DNA of 64,000 nt from Syngnathus acus (Eukaryota; Chordata; Actinopteri; Syngnathiformes; Syngnathidae): positions 13,331,384 to 13,395,383 of the forward strand of contig NC_051087.1 of NCBI RefSeq assembly GCF_901709675.1, given 5' to 3'. Position numbers and translations under genes: made by a program. Numbering within the stretch: the first letter of the stretch is position 1; each line of letters begins with the position of its first letter. The notes beneath the pieces are model-generated. The model saw only the letters and a list, made by a program, of their open reading frames with translations. It made no database searches and had not been told where the DNA came from. Of this stretch, positions 1 to 10,363 are shown one piece after another.

Positions 1-138
1 TCTAAGAACAAAATAGGAACATTGTAGTTGTTGATGTTAAAAATGGAGTACAGTAATGAGAAAAGAAATCTGAACGTTTGAAGAAAATAAGTTGCAACAC
101 CAAACGCACTCAAATGGTATCCATCCTGTCATCCGCAG

Positions 139-3100
139 GATTACATCACGTTGAGTGGAGAACAGTCTACAGGACGCGGTGACTGCTTTGCTCTGAAAGC
201 TTCTGGACGATTTCATCAGTGGCCCTGCACTGAAGAGCAGCCATCTGTCTGCAGAAAAGGTCCAAAAGTCACCACAGCTCACTTTGCCCTTTGACCTCTC
301 ACTGCTCTCTCATGTCTGATCCCCCTTGCGATTTTGCAGCCAAAATTCGAGAGGCTCGCCATGATGAGCCGCAAGCAGGTGGGCATCCCATCCTGCGGCC
401 GACACGTGATTGGTCGTTGGCCAGTTGGCCCTCAAGTGACACGAGTCTTGCTTGCAGGCTGGAGCGAAAAATGCGGCTCGTGGGTGGAGAACCCCTACAG
501 CAACTTCTGCTACCTGATCAACCGCAACAATGCCAAGAACTGGCAAGAGGCGCGAGACGACTGCGTCCGCCTCAGAGGCGACCTGCTCAGCATCACCGAC
601 AACATGGAGCAGACTGTCATAGAAGGTAGGCTTATGGGCTCGATCAGGACTGTTGGTTGAGAATCTTGTGATATTTGTAGAGGGTGGCGTATATGCTAAA
701 GTAAAGTGACATTTTGAAAGAACGTTTTTGCCAGTTGTCTTTTTCATTGCTCAAGACAAAGAAAACGTTTGTGACGTCACCTGCAGTTGGTTACCAGACC
801 GCAAGTGGTTGTCTGTCTTGACATTTTTCGCATCTGACCAGAAAAGGACAGCTATAGGGATTGACAAATCCTTTCAAAAGGCCGCCATACAAAAAATTCG
901 ACAGTGTACAAAAGAAACTCGTAATTAAAGATTCTGTTCCTTCAATCTATGGAAACGACGGACACAGTAAAGCGCTAAGCTTGAGATGACACAAAAATAA
1001 TAAACTGTATTTAACTTTTGTATTGTGTGTCTAGGATGCCCTCATTGTCGTAGCATTAGCATCGGACTTTCTGCTGATTTTAGCGCTGTGCCCTCTGTTG
1101 TCACTTCTTGTGGATGTATTTTGAGTAGTCATATCAGCTAGTTGCATGTTTTATTCTTGGGGAACGCAAGAATGTGTTAAATGCGTTTGTAAGCTTCTCG
1201 CTAATGCTAGTATTAGCTTACTGCTTATCTTAACCACGTTCATAAATATTGGGAGGGGATTTATTCTGTTATGTATGTTTGACAAGTCTTCTGCTGTTGA
1301 CATCTTTAATTCGAGCTAAAGGTTTGCGGCGCAAGGAAACTTCCGGCCTGGAGGCGGCGTGGTTTGAAATATCTCATTTGCATTTAAAGAGGCCGCACCA
1401 AAACGGCTTGCTCTGAGACGCTACTCGGAACAGGGGTGAAAATGAGCTTGTGACGCTATGACGACGAGCAATTCAGACAAAAGATATGCTGTTCCACTTT
1501 ATATTGACCACAATGAGTAAAATGTCAAATGGATTTATAACCGTGATACATATAAGCTTAAAGGCATTTACTGATGTCATCTTATTCATGTTTGATCCAA
1601 AGTTCTGTCGACCGGACTTCAAAACGTTTCTTCTCTGTGGTTGGCCACCAACACCACGATCACTCAAGGGTGCAAGTGGACTGATGGGTCTCCCTTTCGT
1701 TACACCCACTGGACCACAGGTTGGCCCAAACGCCATCCAATATTTGTTGCCGACAGTCTGGAGCAATGGAGAGGAGCGTTTAGCATCTGCTGTCTCCTTA
1801 CAGATAGCCCTAGTAAACCCTCTGGTGAAAGCTGCCTTTCCTTTCACACTAAACGTGAACTGGGAAATTGGAAATTTGACAACTGCCAGAAGAAGAGGAA
1901 CTACATATGCAAGAAAAGAGCTCGAGGTAAGATATGACTCATGGCCAATTAATGTTGATGCCCATATTTGGCTTTTGCCTCGCAGGACATAAACCGGAAC
2001 CTCCACGCCATGACGGTAAGTCAGTCTCCCCGAATCCTGAATGTTGACGTCAAAAGATGCGAGACGGAAAAAAGACACCACGGTGCGCTCGCAGGTTTTC
2101 GGGAGATCCTTGTGTGCAACCAGCAGAAGCACGTCGACCTCTTTTGTCAGAGTGAGGGTCAAAGCGTCATCCGCATCCAGTCGGCCTTCTATGGACGGAG
2201 GAGCGGCAGCCTTTGTCCAACTCAGAACGCAACCAAGGGTAAGACAGGACATAAGCAACGTCGTCGCGTTGCATTTTGGTTCGGCGATACGACCGTTGCA
2301 GCCAAATAAGCTTCCACGCGGCCTTGTGACTTGCAGAGACTTGTGTGGTGCGAGGAGCTCTCCCTCACTACAGGCAGAAATGTGACAACCGTCAATATTG
2401 TCTTGCTGACCCTTTTGAGGGCGTCCGGGAGACCTGCCCTGCAGTCTCCAAATACCTGCACATGGTCTACAGCTGCGAACGGAAAGGTGGGCTTCACGTT
2501 TCTGTTGTCTAATGCGGTATCTCCCGACCAAAGTTGGGGTATGACGGCACATTGAATGGTCTGTTCTGCTACGGACGTTGATACTAAAAGGTTCAGGGGA
2601 CCACTCGCCATAAAAGCTTGGCGACCATTGGCCTAGTGAATCGACGGCGCCTAACAATGCCCAGAACAATACAACACAAGGATTCAGTTATCAGGGATCC
2701 GTTGCAACATGATTCTGGGTTGTCCTCAGTGTGTCTTGACAGTTTGGTCGAGGCGGACAAGCGCATCGCCGACTCAGCGTTTGAAGCCTCCTCCTCTATG
2801 AGCGACACCAGCCCAGAGAAAGCTCAATTGAGCAAGAATTCCTGCTGGAGACCGTCACAAGATCGTACGTAGACAACCGAAAGTTACTTCGGCGCTGGCA
2901 GTTTGGTGTCCTGAGCGAACTTGTGTCCTGCAGCCTCCACCAGCTGGATCCAGGTGAATCTCGGTCACGTGAGAAAGGTGACCGGGATCGTCACCCAGGG
3001 CTGTCCTCATACTGACCAAAGGTCCTGGGTCATCGACTTTGAGATGAAGATTAGTTTGGATGGCAAAAGCTGGACTGATCACCCGGACGAAAAGGTGAGC

Positions 3101-6100
3101 GGCCAGTCGACCTGACGCCGACCGGGCTGCCCAAACTTGCCATTACAAACGAGAGTGCTATTGCTAGTTTACCGGAGGGGGGGAGCACCGGTTTGGCTCT
3201 GCGTTTTCCGCTCAGTACGTCCGCATCCTGCCGCTGGAGGACAGCGTTGACTTCGGCCTCAGCTTTGACCTCTTGGGATGCGCACGTGACGGTAAGCGAG
3301 TCTCTCCCTCTGCTGCCGGTAAAAACATGCAACCCATCTTTTGATATCACCTTTTGTCTGACAGATGGGATGACCTGTGACAGCACGTTCAACAGCCTCC
3401 ACTTGACCAAGGCAATGACGTGAGTCGCACTTGCCCCGGTGTTTCCATGACGGTGAGCGCCTGTCGTCAATTTGCTTGTCCTCTCCTTCTGCAGGTTCCA
3501 CTGCCCACCCAAGTGCGCCAACTCCAAACACAATGTCACAGGAACCTTGGTCTACAATAAGGTACGGGATTGCTGACCCTTGGATTGGAGAGGCACTGGC
3601 TCTTGGCAAAAATCATCATTTCAAAGATGAACCTACATTTCAATTGGGATTTTCAAATTACCGTTTTTTTCCATGTATAATGCGCAAAATTTAACTAATT
3701 TATTGTCCTAAAATCTGGGGTGCGCATTATACATGGGTACAAATTTTTATTTTTATTTATTTATTTTTTTTTCTTTAAATCCGGATATCATACGGAGGCC
3801 GCCATTACAGATGCGCTTTCTTCTCTGCTGTTCACTTCAAACACGCTCCATACGAACACAATGCTCTCGTATCAGACGCTTGCTCGATCACCTGCTCGTT
3901 TGCTGTCACAATGTACCCTACACAAATCCGAAACATTTCTTCGCTATTGAGTTTGCTAGCGCATGCGCAGTGATAGTGACCGGCAGAATAATTTTTTCTG
4001 AAATAACTTTACGTTTACGGACTTAAGTAGGAGTCAAAATTTGGGTGCGTATTATACATGGGTACAGGCTTTTTTCCAGCATCAACATGCCATTTTTACG
4101 GTGCGTATTATACATGCGGGCGCATTATGCATGGAAAAAAACGGTAGTTCCATTTGAAAGATTATTTTATTTCCACACACCACTCAGGAAATCAAATCCT
4201 CCCTATTGTGACCCGTCAGTTGAGTTCTTGACTTAATGTGAGTGCAGGACTCAAACGTCTGCGCGGCCGCTATTCACGCCGGCGTCATTCGTAACGACAT
4301 CGGAGGAGACTGTATTGTGATGAAAGCCGTGGCAAAGAAGGGCTTTGCTGGCTCCACCCAGAACGGGATCACCTCCCTCAAGTGAGTGGCCAACGTTTAT
4401 GGCAAAGTACCAATAAGAGGCCCAGCTCATTGTCACATGTACGACCTGCAGGAATGCCGACTCGATGGATCAGGCCTTCGCATTTGCAGACGGAGGTGAG
4501 TTCACGGAGCATGTTTTCATGTTAATTGCTCAACTACTGCTAACCCCGCACGGGATCTCACCTGCAGAGCCGAGATGCTTGGGAGAGTCCTGGGAGGAGT
4601 TTGCGGGCTTCTGCTACAAAGCTTTTGAGGACAAGAAGGAGTGGGCCGCTGCTCAAGCTGACTGCAAGAAATTGGGTGCCAATCTGGTGTCCATCCTTTC
4701 CAAGGTGGAGCAGACGTGGGTGAAAATTGCTTCTGCCCTCGGTGCGCAAACCGTCTTTGTAGAACTACTATCCCCTGAACGCTGGGTGAGAGATCTGCTC
4801 GCCTTTGTCCTCTGCAGACACCAGCGATATGTGGACCGGACTGCGTGACCAGAGTGTCCTCGGCATGTTTGAGTGGTCGGACCGCCACGAGGTGTCCTTC
4901 ACCGACTGGGCCCCGGAAGAACCCAAACACCTGAAAAAGGACTGTGTGGCGATGTCGCAAAAGGTGCGTGGCCAATTGACTGTTTGCAAGAACATCTGCA
5001 CGATCCACTGAAATCCTTCTTGCTCATCTTTCAGGCTGGAAAATGGAAGCAGATAAGCTGCAAGATACCCAACAGCTTCATGTGCAAGATGCCCAAAGCG
5101 CATTATGCAATCACCTCAGAGAAGGCAGAGGAGAGCCATTCTGGTGACAGCGTACTCTTGCACAGAAGCAAGCTCGCCAAGTCAGCGAATGCAGTGAGTT
5201 GATTATTTTCTCTCTCTCTCTCTCTGCATCCCACGTTTCTGGACAGGTTCAAAAGACAGTTGTAATGATTTCCACACAATCTCATTTCAGTGTCAGATCT
5301 TAGCGTTTGCATGCGATTTCTACTCAAGATGTTTTGGCCAGTTATGTTTTGATTACATGTTTGCAGCTTGGATCAATGATCAAGCTGAAGGGAGGTCTCC
5401 GTGTGAACAACGTCATCACCATCACAGGACGAGCAAATAAATTGGCAGATTGGTACGAGGACCCCCAGCCACTCCCACACGGGCACAAGAATGCTAATAC
5501 CACAAACACACTGTTGTACATCTGTGTTGCAGGTTTAAAATCAAACTGTTTGTGCCTGATGACGAAACCGACAACGTGGTCGCGCTGCTCCTCAAGTTGA
5601 ACTTTGTAACCAAGAAGATTTGGTTGTACTCCAGAGTGAACACAACTTGGAACGAAAGAGAGGAGCATCCCACGCAAAGCTCTGGACGCGGACGAGAAGT
5701 CAAGGTGACGTGAATCACATAGTATTTTTGCACACACTCTTACTTAGTTTTGGGGTTTCCAAACTTTGGTGTGGAATATTCCTTACCTTTGATTGGTGAC
5801 GGTTAGTTAATTCTATCTTATTGTCGCTTTGTTGTTTGTTCATATGCGCAAGGCGTATCCATACAACTGTCTGTCAAAACCCATTCCATCTTCTAGAACC
5901 TCCCTAAACATACGTCAATCTTAAAAAATAATTGAGTGTTTCCAATGGGAAGCGGACATTTACTGGTTGAAGAGCACCTAGTCGCTAAGAAAGGTTGGAG
6001 TGATTTTCTTTTTCAAACTACAAAAAGTATGGAATGGAAATGTTACAGTCCTTCGTGATGCTACTCAGAAATGTCCACCATAGCATGAATTTTCTTCCAA

Positions 6101-6398
6101 TCGCTAGCGAAACTGTAAGGTTTGCTCGCCCAAAAAAGTCACGAGTCCCAAAAATGTCAACGTGAACGTCACATCTCCCGCCTTTGCTCGCTGCCATGCC
6201 GTTCACACTCATCACGTGCATGGTGTCCTTGTTGTTGCTCAGGTTGTCATCAAGTGCGCCGACGATCATTTCCAGATCACAATCAACGGCCTCGACGAGG
6301 TGACTTACAAATACAGAGAGGCCAATCTACAAAGCATCACGCAGATGATCGTGTGGGGTCACGTGTCCATCAAGGACATCAAGCAAAGCTCCGCTTAG
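139..6398 (+). CDS. Mosaic multi-lectin protein (CTLD-CTLD-SUEL-F5/8C-LCCL-CTLD-galectin), 5' end outside window
   Basis: I rebuilt 20 exons: 139-259, 458-625, 1603-1719, 1804-1926, 1986-2015, 2095-2238, 2337-2486, 2730-2864, 2934-3094, 3168-3291, 3365-3419, 3495-3561, 4248-4381, 4452-4495, 4568-4741, 4818-4963, 5035-5193, 5367-5452, 5533-5704, 6243-6398. All introns are GT-AG, all phases agree, and the sum is 821 codons plus TAG. Domains: end of a C-type lectin (GRGDCFALKASG), a whole CTLD (CGSWVENPYSNFCYL to NWKFDNCQKKRNYICKK), a SUEL lectin (VIRIQSAFYGRRSG, then YLHMVYSCER), a discoidin domain (STSWIQVNLG, AQYVRILPLED), an LCCL domain (CAAAIHAGVI), a third CTLD (MWTGLRDQ), then a galectin fold (VIKCADDHFQITING). 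It probably binds glycans or surfaces outside the cell, but function is inferred from domains only. The signal peptide and any earlier domains lie left of the window. I do not recognise this architecture as a named family. Confidence 0.82.
3661..4144. mobile_element. MITE with ~27 bp terminal inverted repeats and TA target duplication
   Basis: The left end reads CCGTTTTTTTCCATGTATAA and the right end is its near-perfect reverse complement. TA flanks both sides (3659-3660 and 4145-4146), which fits a Tc1/mariner-type insertion. Further copies of GCATTATACATGGG lie inside at about 3724, 4048 and 4105, so the element contains internal TIR-like repeats. It sits in the intron between the two LCCL exons of the lectin gene and has no coding capacity. 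Confidence 0.8.
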
Positions 6399-6654
6399 AC
6401 TAGTCTGCGCTAAAATGTGAGGACAGACATCGTCAAAGTGTTCAAATTGTTTTTGGCACAGCCTTTTCCACCAGCCACAGATGGTTTGTGGGATAATTGT
6501 ACAAAAGTAACCACTTTATAGTTTGATCTAATACTTAATCTTAGTCTAATGGGCTATTAGAAAAAGCCAGACTTGCATGCTTTTTTTTTTCTTTTTGATT
6601 GCCTTTGTGCATCCGGGCTTTGTGTTTATTGCATTGAACGGACTGAACTTGAAA

Positions 6655-6830
6655 CGGTAAGCAAGCGGTAAGCAAGAAAAAAGTGTAAAAAAACGGTGAG
6701 AAAAAAACGAAGCAAAAAAGATGTAGGTGAGAAAAACAGTAAGCACGCACTAAGCGACAAAAACACAGGAAGCAGGAAAATACTAAGCAAAAACGTAAGT
6801 GAGAAAAACGGTAAGCGAGGAAAGAACAAA
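6655..6830 (+). repeat. Degenerate minisatellite of GTAAGC-(A)n-CG units
   Basis: Purine-rich, loosely repeated units of roughly 14-20 bp of the form GGTAAGC(G)AGAAAAAC. There are about nine units just 3' of the lectin gene. Reading frames across it are lysine-rich and look spurious. Confidence 0.6.
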
Positions 6831-6935
6831 TTTTCTCAACGGATCTACACGATTCACAAAAATGATACTTCCGACGGACAGAAACGAATTAATTGGGAGA
6901 GAATCGCCAATTTTTTTTATATTTTTTTGCTAGCT

Positions 6936-7105
6936 TTGCGGGCTCGACTGGGGAAACATGTCACGTGACCGGGACGAGCGTCTTGACCTGAATTAATTGA
7001 TCGTCGATAAAAAAAAATTTCTTTTTTCCTGTGCGGCTTGGCGGCCCGGTACCAAGTGACTCATGGACCGGTACCGGTCCGCGGCCCGGTGGTTGGGGGC
7101 CCCTG
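6936..7105. mobile_element. Right-end fragment of hAT element (same family as 17269-18130)
   Basis: The stretch from GCGGGCTCGACTGGGG through GTCACGTGACCGGGACGAGC to the terminal GGTTGGGGGCCCCTG matches the right third of the hAT element at 17269-18130. The left end is missing. Confidence 0.75.
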
Positions 7106-8485
7106 ATCTATAGCATAGAAAACGTCTAGAAAACGTCTAAAAAACGTTCACTTTTAGACCTTTTTAGCCGAGTTTTAGCCTAGACGTCTAGGTAGACGAC
7201 AAAATGCTCACAGGGCAGTCTCTCTGATTAGTTTGACAGCACAGTGGATTGACGATGATTTCACCCCACAAAGAGTCGTTTTACATGCAAGAAAAGAACC
7301 TTCCACTTACATTTTCCAAGTAGGCATTGGTGTAGCTAACAGAACATTTTGAACAAACAAGGTTATGCCGTTCTCAGTCTTTTTTTTTTGTATTTTTTTG
7401 CAAAGAATTTGTTATTTATGTAGAAGAGGTTCTTATTTTAAAGTAATAGAAAAGTGAGATATTTAAAGTAGACTGTTACTGTCAACTGTAACATTTCCTT
7501 CTCGTTGCATTGAAAAATAAAAATGACATTTAAGTTTGGTGGAATTATATTTTTTGTGTTTTTCAGTACTCTGTGTCAACAAGTAGTGTAATCAACTTTT
7601 TAAAAAAGTGGTATCGGTGCATCCCTATTTCGTATTTCATTTCATAAAGCGGTTTTGTGTCGTAAAGGCGTCCTAAGATTCTTAACGTGCGCGGGAACTA
7701 GTTGGTGCACGCGGTGGAAAGAATACACAGCGAGAGAGACTGTGGACCGAGGAAGACGGCGTGACCCACTCACATGGTATACGCCATTTTGGACTGCTGC
7801 ATTGTCTCTCTCTTGCAAAGCCCCTTCCAGTGTGCAAGCCAACCAAAGGAATGAAGGAAAGGAATTTTCTTTTTTCTTTTTTATTACTGTACTGTTTCAT
7901 TTTATTACTGTTCCGACTTACACCAAAATTCGATTCACATTACTGCCTCAGAACGGATCGACATCGTAAACCGAAGATAAAGATAAATATTTTTTGAGAT
8001 CGAACTTTATGCAAAGGTATGACAACCACTAATCTTGCGAATGGAGCAATTCAGAATCGGCCCCAAGGAAAAAATTGTTATTCGTGTTAAGTATAAAAAA
8101 TGTTAAGTATAAAAAAAAAAGTAGACTACTGCATCTAACAGATGGGTCAGGGTTCACAGTCCAATCTGCACACAAAAAAGATAAAACACAAAATGCGTGA
8201 TTTTCTCCAAATCATCATTAGCCCAAACAATGTAAAGAGTCAGATGGCTGTATGAAAAGAGATTTGATAGAGAGAAGATTTGATTTACAGTATCAATGGT
8301 GCATACGTTTCATGAATGTTCCAAGACTGGTCTTCCAAAGACATCGTCCCAACTCTAACTAAAAGGTTCACCCTGGCAATCGCCCTGGAATATACAGTCT
8401 GACGATGACCTTAGCTCTGTGCAGACGCCGCTGAACTTTTTGGTTAAAGAGACAGTAAAGCGGACCCAACATTTTACTTATTATA
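7106..8485. other. Gene-free AT-rich stretch
   Basis: Short tandem AAAACGTCTA repeats lie at about 7117-7150. I see no splice-consistent exons, RNA genes or clear transposon ends in the rest. Confidence 0.5.
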
Positions 8486-9062
8486 CAGGGTCCAGCAAAA
8501 TGATCTGACACATTTGTAAATTTGATAAAATGCAAATTAATTTAAAAAAACAAAAAAGTTGGGGGGGTTTTATGTTCAAAAAGTACATAAAATCCCGTTT
8601 TGTTTTGTTTCTTTTCATTTTTGAATAATGTTATTTTGATCTTACCACTGCCACATTTTCTGGAGTTCTCGCTGTGCGAGGTCGGCCGGTTGATTTTCGT
8701 TTCAATGCTGATCCACTGGCTCTGAAGTTAGTAACTCATAACAAGATCGTGTTTCGAGCAGGTACAGGATCATGTCTACCAAGTCTGAAGCGTAAACGGA
8801 ACGCTCGTGTTGCAGTTAGATGTGATCCGGAACGCTCGTTGTGTTGCAGTTAGATGTGATCTTGATAAACGTTTTCACAATAAAAGCGCGATGCTCACCG
8901 GCCCAATTCATGTTAGCAACTGAAACGAAACATTCAAAAACAAAAATGAAATGAAACGAAACACAACAGCATTATATGTATTTTTCAAAAATAAAAGTTT
9001 TTGTTTCTTTGTTTTTTATTAAACCTACAAATGTGTCAAGATAATTTTGCGGGCCTGGTCTG
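8486..9062 (-). mobile_element. Mariner-superfamily element with decayed DUF4817-type transposase N-terminus
   Basis: Imperfect ~33 bp inverted ends share TGACACATTTGTA and a GCAAAAT(G/T)ATCT core, flanked by TA (8484-8485 and 9063-9064). On the minus strand at about 8910-8640 broken frames give HRAFIVKTFIK, then NFRASGSALKRKSTGRPRTA, then TPENVAVVR. From memory this is the helix-turn-helix start of mariner-like transposases annotated as DUF4817. Stops and a short internal duplication around 8800-8860 break the frame. The catalytic DDE region is absent. Confidence 0.75.
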
Positions 9063-9427
9063 TATTAAAAAATGATGTCACTACTACAATCCCCACCTGG
9101 AAAAAAGAAGTTATTTGGCAGTATTTTGGGACAGAGTGGCGGTGGATTTACTCATACACTTTTTTGGGTAGAGTCTGCTTATTTGCACATCATCTGGATT
9201 ACATCAGAGAAGGTAGCAAAGGCATGTTACTCTAGTTTTCTTGCTTGCCTTAGGCAACGGCCTGCTGTTTTGGAAGACAGTGTTTTTTTAACGTTTTAAG
9301 GATGCCTATTAGATGCATTATGGCTGGGTTTAGCAACAGGCCCAAAGGGATATAAAATACATAAACTGGGCTCACTAGTGAAAAATGGACCATCTTCACT
9401 TTTGTGTCCTTGAATAACGGAACAATA

Positions 9428-10096
9428 CACCTGAACCTCGATTTTGCACGCTTTGATTCTACGCGGCTTTCTGTCGCTTAGTGGTCATGGACCTTGATTT
9501 TTTTTTGTCGTGTAACCATTTTCAAGTAGTATTTTAAATGGACTACGAGTCCATAAAATGGATATAAGGACCGGACGGCTAAATAACTAGAGCACAAACC
9601 TTAGCACTAGTGATTTGATGAATTTCCGTTTGTTTGATAAGAAGTTAGCTGTTTGATCTTTATGACTGCTTTATTACAGTGTTACGCCTCATCCACATAG
9701 TCACAAGTCAAGGAGCGTGGCCAGACATAGTAGTAGAATAAGTAGCTGCTTTATTCTCTCTTCCATTCAATTCGCATAGCATCAAAATGACTTAATCAGT
9801 CCGCCTGACATTGTCATCTGCGTATTGCTTGTCTTTTAATATAAATGTCAATGACTTCAATGTAGGGGGGAGTCTTCACGATGACGAATGGCGAATGAAC
9901 CCCTTAGCTGCCCAACAACATGCCTGGCGTAAATTAACGTGACAAAGGATCCCTTCGACTGCCTTAAAAACCTGCCTTTCTAAAGAAAACAAGACTTTCA
10001 ATTAGTGCCACTACTTTCTATATAACACACTTTCGGGGTTAACACAATTCCCAAATTGTGCAACCCCAAAGTCTGCGTAAAATCAAGATTTAGGTG
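9428..10096. mobile_element. Pogo/Tigger-like nonautonomous element with TA duplication
   Basis: The left end CACCTGAACCTCGATTTTGC and the reverse complement of the right end CACCTAAATCTTGATTTTAC form an inverted repeat, each followed outward by TA. Length is 669 bp. I see no transposase frame. Confidence 0.65.
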
Positions 10097-10363
10097 TACT
10101 CGACTTGATCAATTTCCAGAAACCTCTATAACAAACATTTTTTAAATACCTGTCTCAGCAGCAAAACACACAGCAACTGAAAATAAAATAGTAATCACAA
10201 GAGTTAAAATAAATGCACATCAACTTTCACTGACATACTTGTTATTCCTTCATAGTTAGGCTCATAGGTTTTCATAGGTCCCTCATATATCTTTCATGAC
10301 ACCAGTCTTGGAACATTTTGGAGACACCCCGTATAAAAACGCTGCAGTAAATTAGTTGCTTAC

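Noticed and set aside
1720-1803. Continuous coding through GWPKRHPIF...AFSICCLL in the second CTLD
   Set aside because: The stretch is a short intron: donor ACCACAG/GTTGGC and acceptor CTGTCTCCTTACAG fit, and splicing gives a normal CTLD spacing before GESC.
1473-2669. 398-codon open frame on the minus strand
   Set aside because: It lies opposite the CTLD and SUEL exons and their introns, crosses intron sequence, and matches no family. A shadow of the lectin gene.
6541-6829. Phe/Leu-rich minus frames
   Set aside because: They arise from the purine-rich GTAAGC minisatellite on the other strand.
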